From the NCBI RefSeq assembly GCF_002078875.1, contig NC_034410.1, positions 102,926,138-102,990,137 of the forward strand: a DNA stretch of 64,000 bases. The letters are read 5' to 3'. The translations under genes and the position numbers were made by a program. The stretch is from Numida meleagris (taxonomy: Eukaryota > Chordata > Aves > Galliformes > Numididae). Shown piece after piece: positions 35,426 to 44,552 of this stretch (its first letter is position 1; each line of letters opens with the position of its first letter). The notes under the pieces are model-generated. The model saw only the letters and a list, made by a program, of their open reading frames with translations. It did not search any database and had not been told where the DNA came from.

Positions 35426-38400
35426 GGTGCCGAGTGCGAAGGGACGCTCACCTCCCTGCTCCTGCTGACTACTCCCTGCCACTTGTGAAGCATACTAGAA
35501 ACATATGGAAAGAAATCAACAGCAGCGAAAGCAGCTTATGCATACACATCCATTATATATATATACAAATAAACACATCTCTATATATGTGCACTTAGTA
35601 ACAATTCAGGGTTCAGCTGAAAGGTATTGAGAAATCAGTCTTGAAATTTCTCCAGCAGTCCTTAATTTTAAACACACAAATGGACACACACAAACAAAAG
35701 CGGAGCTTAAAATACAGCGGTGTTTTAGGGAAGTCATTCATTTATGCACTATGCTTCTGGCAGAGAGATGCAAAAGTAGCAACAACATACACAGGTGCCA
35801 ATTTACAGGGCAGCCCAGGAGCTGCAGCCCCTTCATTAGAGCTCCCAAGCGCAGCCTCCCACTTCCCATATAAAAAACAGCAGAACTCAAACATAACGAC
35901 AGCATCACCAGACACTGGTGCATATGCTTAAGGAGGACGGATTGAGACGGAGTACTGTGCTAGAATTGAAACGATCTGTCCCAGCTACAGAAGAGTACAG
36001 ACGCACGCAATCGGTAAGCAGATCAATTAATGAAGAATTTACTGGAAATGTACATGCTGCATCTGTGTGCTGCAACTTTATTTCCTAAACTAAAAATGGC
36101 ACTAAGAACAGATCAAAGCACTTGTCCTCATTAGGGATTAAGTCCCTAGCAAGTTTGAAGGTTTTCAGATCAACTCACTAAAATTGGCTGAGTGCAAAAG
36201 CATGCGAATTTCTAAAAGCCTGGAAGAGCCATTTTTCTATGTGGATAATCCCAAAATAACAACGAGAACAGAATTCAATCTCATGTCTTTCAACGTTATT
36301 TTCAGATCAAGGTATTGTGAGAAGTTGCAATCCTTTCCCTCCTCCCCCCTTAAATGCCTGAGAGGGGCTTACAAAGCATTCCCTGAAAACGTGATTATAT
36401 ATTTTTACTATCACAACATTAATAAATCTCTTCTACATCAGATAGAACGCAATCGCTAACACTTGTCCCTTGAATCCAAAATACGATAAAAAATTATCTT
36501 GCACGTACATATTTGGCTACATGCCCTTAATGATTTCCTTCGGAAAGCAGGGTGCTTTTATTGCTTCAGAAACAGAAAAGCAAAATAATAAGAAAAAAAA
36601 AAGGACACTGGGAAAGGGATGAACAGAAGGGCTTCGAAAGTGACTGAAAGTCTACAACATAGCTAATTAGGTTCCAGCTTCTAACACAATAGTGGGTGTA
36701 CCATGGTCTGTTATCAAGTTTATAGCCAAGGGCACAAGACAATACAACCCCACATTCAATTTAATTACAGCCTATGGCTTGTGCAGTAGTGGTGTGTTTC
36801 AAAGGGTTTAAGCACTCATTTATTTCTACACCACACATGAAATAAGGCAGCTCGCTGTCACACAGACTCACCAATTAGACCAAACAGTTTCTGATCTCTT
36901 GCTCTCTAGCAGGAGAGCAGTAGGCAATGGGAAATCTTTTACAGGATAATCACAGAAGACTTTCTTGCTAGAAAAAAAACAACAGCTGCCTTTAAGTTTG
37001 AGCAGTTTACCTTTGATGCTCACAGAGGAAGAGCACCGACTTAGTCATTCGGGGTTCTATAGAGTTGCAGAAGTGTCAAAATACAGCAGTGCTTCAGTGA
37101 CGCCGTCTTCCCTCTAATTGTATGTAAAGGGTCGTCTTCATTTGACTTACATAAAATGGATCACCTCTTGCATTCTTCTCACCTAAAGCTGGACAAGGCA
37201 AGTTTCTGACTACTTCACATGATGTAAATAACTAAAAGGAGTCTGATTTCTAAAAAGTAAAAACGTTATAAAAATTTACATGCTGCTGGAAGAAAAAAAC
37301 ATCTGAAATAGCTACATACATCACACCAATGCAACTAAGATGACACAGCAACTATATTTGATTTTAAACTCCAAAATCCAAATTCTACACGTGTGCAACA
37401 AAACACCATTCTCACATCTTCTGAGAAATTCACCCCAGGTCACACCCTGCTCTCCCCAGTAGCTACCCCAATTGGAAGGGAAAGTGGAGCAGCTCCCATC
37501 CTGCACTCCAATGCACACACAGCCCCCCAGAGCCTGTGAAGGCCACTGAGCTTCATCTCTGTTCTGCTTCTCCTACACTCATCTCCTACCTCAGGTTGGT
37601 TACAAGGAGCATAGTTTGGGATATCCTACCATCTTCACCACAAAACAAAACAGCTCTGTTCAGTAACTGGTCTTCAGAAGAATTCACAGTAAAAAACAGC
37701 ATGGACAGAACACTGAAGAGAGCAGTAGCCAAGGTTTTGCTAGGGAGACTGTTAAAGACATCAGTTTTAGAGACAATATGTGCTACTCCTGCCTCCCTGT
37801 CCCCAGCCTTAAGCTCTTTTTACCCTCACATAAAGATTTTAACATCAGTGTTTCTTTCAGAACAGACATGAAGCACATCTTGCAAGCTCTGCTAATCCAC
37901 CAATGAAAGGAGATGGCACTAACTAGACAGTAGTGTAACCAAAACTAACCTCGGGAGCTAAATAAACAGATACACTCTCAGAAGAATTAACAAGGTATTT
38001 AGCAGTCATCAGTCTTAATAGCTGCTGCACTTCAAGCTGCTGAGATAGGGATGTTGGTCCACCTATTATCCATAGAGAAATAAAGCCTAGTTTCCTAACG
38101 CTGCCTCCCTAAGATGCTTTCTCATGAGCTCTCCTATTCTGCACCCTTGGAGAGCTCCTAGTGATTATTCCTGTTAGAGCACCGTAACAGCTTGTGCAGA
38201 ACAGGAGCCTTTTTTGTGGCAGTTTTTGGAAGTGTGGGACGTCCTCATACCAAAGATAAAGATTCTTATCCACTTCCAAGAGAAGAAAAGAATAAAGAGA
38301 GCTAAACTAACTTACTAATTTACTTTGATTTGTTACCATTTGTGACTTCTAATTATATTCATCACATAGTACCATTCTGCCTTCTTTTGAGAAAGCTGCA

Positions 38401-39479
38401 GTCAGAACAAGATTTCTGGGTCTGGTCAAAGAAAGCCAGCCCTGGGTTTAAACCAACTAGAAAAAAATACTGAAGGATTCTCCAGAACACGCAAGACAAA
38501 AGCACATGGGCCATGTTTGTGACATCCACTGAACGTTTGGTCATTTAAGAGCTGATAAGCTCTCCACAAGCAAGCAGAGACTGAGTTACACTGTGTTACA
38601 GATCAACATGACAGGAGAATTCTGAAGTGACCGGCGACTCCCTTCACCCACTCTGGAAGCTGATCTATTTCCTTAGACCTATTTTTGGGAATTACTACTG
38701 TAGGAAGCTCAGCATGTACCAGGCCTATAAATCTCAACAGCTACCACCACATTGCAGCATCAAAAGCTTCAACTTCAGCTACTGTTCATCTTTCAGTACC
38801 ACAAGAGATGAACAACAGCCAAATTACATCCCTCTGTCATCAACTTGAGCTGAAACACTGCTGTCAGTGGCAAGAAAATTGCTACACTTCAGAGCAAACG
38901 AGGACTGAAAAGCAAGTTGTGCCATGATGGCACAGTGTGCTTAAAGCACGCTGCATAGTGCAGCTCTCACAGCTGCAACCTAAGGATCAAGATGATCATT
39001 TAAAGCATCTTTTCCAACTCTGGAGGAGGCTCCTGCAAACCAATTGTTAACAACTCATCTCAGGGCTAAAACTAAAGAACACAGCAGCCACGACAGAAAA
39101 GAGCAAAAGCAACATCCCTGCTCAGATTCTTAGAAGTTCATACTCAGAGCAAATTCAATACCTCCAGTTTAGTGCCTTCACTTAACCTTTTCCATACCTT
39201 GCTCAAGGTACCAATGCTGTAAGAATGCGTACACTTGCACACAGCTAAACCCACTCCGATGCCTGCTCATCGCGCTGCCACTCATTGAGCATGGTGTTAC
39301 ACCAGGCTGTGGGGCAGCAGAGTGCACCCCCTGGAAGAATAATTGCCAACACAACCAGTTTCAAGGAACTGATGATATTTGTCAACAGCGGAATTTAGCA
39401 CCGCATGGCTTGATAAGATGCATTCAGTAAAAGGGCCTGGAAAGTCTTTGTTTATAATGAAGCAACCGCGATTGAGAGC
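35426..39479. other. Intron 1 segment with no recognised element
   Basis: AT-rich non-coding intron with a short TATATA patch near 35555-35590. No gene, RNA or transposable element is recognised. Confidence 0.55.
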
Positions 39480-39587
39480 CGAGGCATTTCCTGGGGATTA
39501 ATGACCAGCTGGGAGAGCCGATGGCTGGGGGCCGTGCCGTGGGCCATTAACCCCAGCCAGCCATTAATTTCCCCAGGAAATGCCTCG
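39480..39587. repeat. 108-bp imperfect palindrome in KCTD1 intron 1
   Basis: Arm 39480-39503 (CGAGGCATTTCCTGGGGA then TTAATG) is the reverse complement of arm 39562-39587 except for a two-base bulge. A second inner pairing joins TGGCTGGGG (39522-39530) to CCCCAGCCA (39551-39559). ATTAAT/CATTAA homeodomain-type cores appear at about 39498, 39545 and 39563. No element ends or target duplication are apparent. It could be a regulatory element, a transcribed hairpin or a remnant fold-back transposon. The structure is certain and the role is not. Confidence 0.9.
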
Positions 39588-40904
39588 GGCCCTGACCAGC
39601 GTAACTAGTATAAAAGGTAGCTGGGGAGAAAAAGTCCAGCATTAACATTCACCCAAGGAAACCTATTCCACAGGCAAGATTTTGTCACATCCCAAAAGAA
39701 GCATGTAAATTAAAACAAGCTAAAACTGACACAAGAGTTGGTGATTAAGAAAAAAGCTTCCCTCTCCTAAAGACTTAAATTAATGAGTTTTGTAGCAAAG
39801 GCGAGATTTAGCTACAGAAGTGGCTGGGTAGCTTGTTTAGCTCATTAAACTGTGAATGGAGATGAACATTTCCATATAATTACTTCTGAAGCCCACACTG
39901 TCTCGTAGCCTCGCTGATTGCTCATTTTCTTCCCCGCTGCAGTTAAGAAAACAGCACATAGCTGTGCACGCCGCCACCTATTTGAGATACTTCTCTCCTC
40001 CTCCCAGTCACAGAACCATAGAGTAACTCCAGTCACCAGCCACTAGTGAGAATCACAGCCCCAAAAACACAGCTACACAACAAGTGGATCCCTCCTTGCA
40101 TGAGCTGGATGCGGAGTTCAGAGAGGCGTGGGCAAGGCTGTAAGCCCAGTGCCTTCGGCTCTCACCACCTTGCTGCACAGGTTGAGGGTGCATGATGTTC
40201 TCTCCATCAGGTCCCTGTCCCTGTTTGCAGGACCTTCCTAAACACCAAACTATGCTGAGAGTTTCAAAATTACTCTCAAGGTTGTTAAAAGCAAGTGAAC
40301 GAGGAGCGCAGGGTTAAAACTCAGCCACAGGCTTTAGCTGATACCTGAAATAATGAGCTAGAACAAAAGCTCTGTCTGCACACAGCCAAGCCTCCGAGCC
40401 ATTCACAGACACCAGGAGATCAAACCCCACTGACTAGGTCAAAGAACGCACCAGAAAGGAGGGGGCATCGGTATTCTAAAGACCACGGATGCTTATGCAG
40501 GTATCCCCAGCCTCCCCTAGCCAGCCCTGAGGTGGCCGAGGAGCTGCAGGCCCTCGAAGGGGTCACTCTGTCCAGAACTGGTATTTCCACTTGGGAGCAG
40601 CTCAGGCATGTCGAAGAGCTGTGCTCACCCACAGCAGGCTGTGACCCGACCGCTGTTACTGGGCGTTGCAGGGGTGGGAGTCACATAGGGCGATGAGGTT
40701 ATGGCCTGAAACATGAGATTGCATGGGGCATGACGTCGGTGCCGAGGTCTTATAGACAGAGTTGGAATGACTTCCACACTTAAAGCCAATGGTTAAAGTG
40801 TGTCAAGGCTCCAATTGAAGCCTGGTGTGCTAAGTTAGCTCCTGTGACCAAAAACCCAGAGACAGGGCAGTTCAGGGGCCAGGCAGCAGGTGGTGGGCAT
40901 GCAG

Positions 40905-40926
40905 GCAGAACCGAGCCTGGTTCTGC
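40905..40926. promoter_or_regulatory. Perfect short inverted repeat GCAGAACC-6-GGTTCTGC
   Basis: Two perfect 8-base arms (40905-40912 and 40919-40926) flank a 6-base spacer, about 500 bases into the intron from exon 1. The arms resemble a widely spaced dimeric transcription-factor site, but the 6-base spacing does not fit the usual 3-base steroid-receptor arrangement. The role is a guess. Confidence 0.3.
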
Positions 40927-41440
40927 AGCTCAGCTCCGCCTAATTGTGCGCTGCTGTATATTTCGCCACTATGGCAACTAATGCAACTCAAGTCAATTTG
41001 CCTCATAAAAAAAAAAGAGACAAAAAAAAAAAAAAGGATCACTGCCAGGAAACAGAGCTATTTTAAATAAACAAATACAAGATGAATGCAATTGCCATAT
41101 TAACCCTCTTGTTAACTTCTGAAGTTTAAAATTACACCCTCATTACTAGTGTGTAATAGAGTATTCTCCTGGCTGTTTCCTGCATTTGAGGTTATTCAAA
41201 TAGTTCATTAGCACATCAAGAACACCACACACACTAATGATATCAGACGCCCTTATCTACTACTTTGGCCCGACTTTAAGAACTCAGAACTCGCATCTTC
41301 CGCAAAAAGGAGGAGGGAGAAAAAATAAGGAGGGAAAGAAAGAAAAACAGAGGGGGAAGGGGGGCAAGCAGCAGGCTGCATGGGATGGGGTCGCCAGCTT
41401 GCCTTTTTCTTTTTTTTTTTTTCCTCCTTTTTCCGGTTAC

Positions 41441-42948
41441 CTGTGTGGGGGAAACAAGAGCAGGTGATACTACAGTGGGTGAGGTGGTGCTTCTGTGCCC
41501 GTTGGCTTCGGGCAGGAGGTGAGGCAGGGGGTCGTGTTTCACTGAGACCACCACCACGGCAGGCACGGCGGCGGCATCTGGGGGCTCGGCGGGGCGGCGG
41601 CACAGTCTTTTGGGGGAGGCGGAGGGCCCACAGGCCTCACCGCCAGCCGCGGCCCCCGCTGGGAATACTGCCTCGTAGAGGGCCCGCTTGGCTGGGGCCA
41701 CCGCGGCCGCTTCCGCCTTCACCGGCGCGGCGTCACTGTCTTTGGGTAGCACATACGGGTTGGCGGCGGGCGGCCGGGGCCTCGGCCCACCATTGAGGGC
41801 GGCGGAGGCATAGCAGGTCCCACCAGCGGGGTGGTGGAGGAGGTGGTGGTGGTGGTGGTGGTGGGGAGCAGGGTGGTGATGGGGCGGCGGCGGCGGTCCC
41901 CCCAGCTTGGTGCCGATGCCGGCGATGCTGTTGAGGGTGGCAATGGAGACGGCGCCGATGCAGTGGTTGGTGTAGGTCTTGGAGAGCTTGGCCGCTTTGG
42001 AGAGCATCTGCATGCGGGTGCCCAGCAGGTTCTTGCCGATGGCCTTGTTCTCATACCAGGTGACGTCGCCCTCACTGCAGTGGTCCCGCGGGCGCTGGAA
42101 GAAGGCCTTGCACAGGGGGTTGCGCTTGGAGAGGTACTTGACGAAGCTGGCATAGGGGCAGAACTCAGTGCCAGTCTCGTACATGCGAGGCAGGTTCTCC
42201 TCGTCACTGCTCTCCGCCCGCTTCTTGCTCCAGGAGGATGAGCGCGACTTGTGGTAGGGTCCCAGCGCCTTGAAGTAGACGAACTTGCGGCCGTCCTCAT
42301 CCACCGCCAGCCCGAAGGAGTCCTCCTCCAGCTCCCGCTGGTTCTCCCGGCCCCGCGTGCAGAAGTACATGCAGGTCTCGAACCAGACCTTGTTGAGGAG
42401 CCCAAAGGGGCTCTGAGTGCTGAAGACGCTGCAGGTGTAGAGCTTGCGGAGGTCGGCGCGGGTGATGGCCTGCTTCTGCACCACCGGCCCCGCGCCCTGC
42501 TCCTCCAGCTTGCGGATGACGGCGGCCAGCGTCAGGTTGGCGGCACGCAGCTCGGGGTCCTTGGTGAGGTCGAGGGTGCGGCAGTAGGGCGGCTCGTTGA
42601 GGTAGCGGTTGAGGGAGCTGCGGATGCTGATGAGGGACGACTTGGAGTAGAGCTGTCCGCTCTTGGAGCGCGCCTCGGCGTAGAACGAGCGCAGCACCCG
42701 GCACAGCGCCCCCTTGTCCATGGTCTCGAAGTCGGGGCTCTGCGCCTTCTCGCTCAGGTACTCGCGGAAGATGCGCACGGCGTAGCGGGTGGCCAGCCGC
42801 GTGTTCTCGCTCAGCCGCGCCCGCTCGGGCCGCTGCAGCAGCAGGGCCGCCTCCAGCTCCGCGTCCTCCGCCGCCCCCCCGGGGCCGCCGCCGCCGCCGC
42901 CCCCCGGGGCCGTCGCCGCGGCTCCCCCCGGGGCTGCCCCGACGACGA

Positions 42949-42984
<36 letters not shown>

Positions 42985-43333
42985 TCGGCGTACGGCCCGG
43001 GGCGGGCGGCATGGGTTCGGGCTCCTCCTCGCCGTCCCAGTCCAGACCCATCTCCTCTTCCTCCTCCTCCTCCTCCTCCTCCTCGTCCAGCAGCAGCCCC
43101 CCATCGGCTCCGTCCTCCTCCTCCTCCTCGTCCCCCGTTATCTGCACCTCCTGGATCTCATCCTCCTCCTCGCCCTCCTCCTCCTCTCCAGCGCTGCAGT
43201 AGCGGTGCGGCCGGGGGGCTCCTCGCCCGCGGCCCGGCGGCCGCTCCCCCGCGCCGTACCCGCCGCCGCCGCCGCCCCCGCCGCCGCCGCTCCACTCGCC
43301 GCCGCCGCCGCCGCTGCCAGGCATTCTCGCCAT
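41441..43333 (-). CDS. KCTD1: KCTD1 long-isoform first coding exon (Crypton-derived DUF3504 domain)
   Basis: This exon encodes 631 residues from the ATG at 43333 to a CAG|GTAACC donor at 41441/41440, ending in phase 0. Residues 1-165 are low-complexity: Gly tracts near 8-25, 118-128 and 144-150, and Glu tracts near 50-58, 69-73 and 84-94. Residues about 173-475 form a domain I recognise as the Crypton-derived tyrosine-recombinase fold (DUF3504), starting at LSENTRLATRYAVRIFREYL and including CTRGRENQREL (325-335) and TNHCIG (455-460). The tail has Pro/His tracts (480-501), a basic SPKRLCRR stretch and a VKAE SUMO-like motif (538-541). The start is chosen because no in-frame ATG lies in the 47 bases before it and the context is strong (A at -3, G at +4). 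A second in-frame ATG is codon 4. In vertebrates the long KCTD1 isoform carries this extension before the BTB domain, and the in-phase junction with 9892-10070 confirms the gene. Recombinase activity is not expected. The function of the extension is unknown to me. Confidence 0.93.
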
Positions 43334-43370
43334 ATTGCCGTCTCCCTGCCAGTCCTCGGGCAGGGCGCAT
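43158..43370 (-). other. Possible upstream ORF overlapping the KCTD1 start
   Basis: An ATG at 43370, 37 bases upstream of the KCTD1 start and in another frame, opens 70 codons that overlap the main coding sequence. Its context is weak (C at -3, C at +4) and it lies inside the NRF1-like motif, so it matters only if transcription starts above it. The product is Arg/Gly-rich because of the GC-rich template and carries no domain. Confidence 0.3.
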
Positions 43371-43660
43371 GCGCTATATTGGACCGCAGCGCTGGAGCGC
43401 TTTTGTGTTTAATGACCTTCAGCTACCGGGAGGCAAAGCCGGGCTCTTAAAGGGGCCGCGCTCCCAGTGGCGGCGGCGGGGAACGGACGGGGCGGGACGG
43501 GAGAGACTGGGAGGGAGCGGGGCCGCGGGAGGCGCGTACCGCGTCCCTCACCTCGAGGCCGTCCCGTCCAGAGAAAGGGACGGGCGCGGGAAGAGCTGTC
43601 GGGCCGGGGCGTGCGCCCGTCCCCCGGCGGCTTATGCTCCTCTCTGTCACTTAACACTGA
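43334..43660 (-). promoter_or_regulatory. KCTD1: KCTD1 long-isoform CpG-island promoter
   Basis: The GC- and CpG-rich region reaches from about 41480, through exon 1, to about 43640. Directly upstream of the start are a palindromic NRF1-type GCGCATGCGC (43365-43374), a CCAAT box reading on the minus strand (43382-43378) and a GGGGCGGG Sp1-type box (43489-43496). The start codon sits in CAATATGGCGAGA, close to the YY1 consensus. A TGACTCA AP-1-type motif lies at 43658-43664. There is no well-placed TATA box. The exact initiation site cannot be read from sequence. Confidence 0.75.
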
Positions 43661-43739
43661 CTCAAAGTCTCCAAAAGCTGCCAAAGAGGGGGACCCGATG
43701 CCGAAAACACAGAGCAGAAAGACCGCTAAACGGCAGGAG

Positions 43740-43810
43740 CTGAAACGGGATGGTCTTCAAGGTCCGTTCCAGCTCAAGCCATGCTATAAGTCTATGATTA
43801 TATATGATGC
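43740..43810 (+). mobile_element. CR1 LINE 3' end fragment, degenerate
   Basis: This is a diverged forward CR1 terminus: GGATGGTCTTCAAGGTCCGT, then CCAGCTCAAGCCATGCTATA and a decayed octamer tail (TCTATGATTATATATGATG). It sits about 400 bases upstream of the KCTD1 start and marks the outer edge of the promoter island. Confidence 0.75.
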
Positions 43811-44015
43811 TGTGATGCTGTGTCTCAAACGAGCTCTTCTGAGGAGCTGTAATGACCCACCCAAGGAGACACAGAACTGTAGGGCTTGCACTGTATGCAT
43901 TTTCTATGGAGATCTTCTTTTTCCTTTGTTGTTCCAGAAAATGCTAAAAATGACAAAATTGATATTAACCTTCCAACCTGATTCCGTGTTAATGTCATAC
44001 AAGAGATAAAGCCAC

Positions 44016-44552
44016 ATTTTTTTCTCTTTTTTTTCCCTTCCCCTTCCTTCCTTTTCCTTTTCCTTTTCCTTTTCCTTTTCCTTTTCCTTTTCCTTTTCCT
44101 TTCATCTCCCTTCCTTTTCCTTTTCCCTTCCCTTTTCCCTTCCCTTTTCCCTTCCCTTTTCTCTCCCCTTTTCCCTTCTCTTTTCCCTTCCCCTTTTCCT
44201 TCCCCTTCTCTTCCCCTCCCTTTCCCTTTCCCTTTCCCTTTCCCTTTCCCTTTCCCTTTCCCTTTCCCTTTCCCTTTCCCTTTCCCTTTTCCATTCCNNN
44301 NNNNNNNNNNNNNNNNNNNNNNNNNNNNNNNNNNNNNNNNNNNNNNNNCCCTCCCTTTCCCTTTCCCTCCCCTCCCCTTTCCTTTCCCCTTTTCCTTTTT
44401 TTCCCCTTTCCCCCCTTTCCCCTTCTTTTTCTTTGTTCTTTTCTTCCCTTCAATCTTTTCCCCTTTTCTCCTTTCCCCCCTTCTCTTTTCCCCTTCTCCT
44501 CTTTCCCTCCCCCTTTTTTCCTTTTCCCCTTTCCACCTTAATTTTTTTCCAA
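44016..44552. repeat. Homopyrimidine/homopurine microsatellite tract
   Basis: About 530 bases are nearly all C and T on the plus strand. Part is (CCTTTT)n (about 44050-44102) and part is (CCCTTT)n (about 44216-44290), grading into irregular C/T sequence on both sides. The minus strand is therefore almost pure purine, 0.7-1.2 kb upstream of the KCTD1 start. The predicted purine-rich peptide is a composition artefact. Confidence 0.95.
44298..44348. other. Assembly gap (51 N)
   Basis: A run of 51 N bases falls inside the (CCCTTT)n part of the tract. The true repeat length is unknown, and the gap size is probably an estimate. Confidence 0.99.

Noticed and set aside
41719..42405. 228-codon minus-strand ORF in another frame
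   Set aside because: Alternative frame of the same GC-rich exon, with low-complexity Ser/Thr/Arg/Pro composition. The DUF3504 frame is clearly the coding one.
42251..43450. 399-codon plus-strand ORF opposite exon 1
   Set aside because: It is the antisense shadow of the GC-rich KCTD1 exon. Its Leu- and Ala-rich tracts mirror the Glu and Gly codon repeats, and it has no domain.
43467..44009. 180-codon plus-strand ORF in the CpG island
   Set aside because: It starts in GC-rich promoter sequence, then runs through a CR1 fragment into AT-rich sequence. No motif, and composition changes along it.
43995..44453. 152-codon Lys/Gly/Glu-rich minus-strand ORF
   Set aside because: A translation of the (GGAAAG)n purine tract that also spans the N gap. 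Not a gene.
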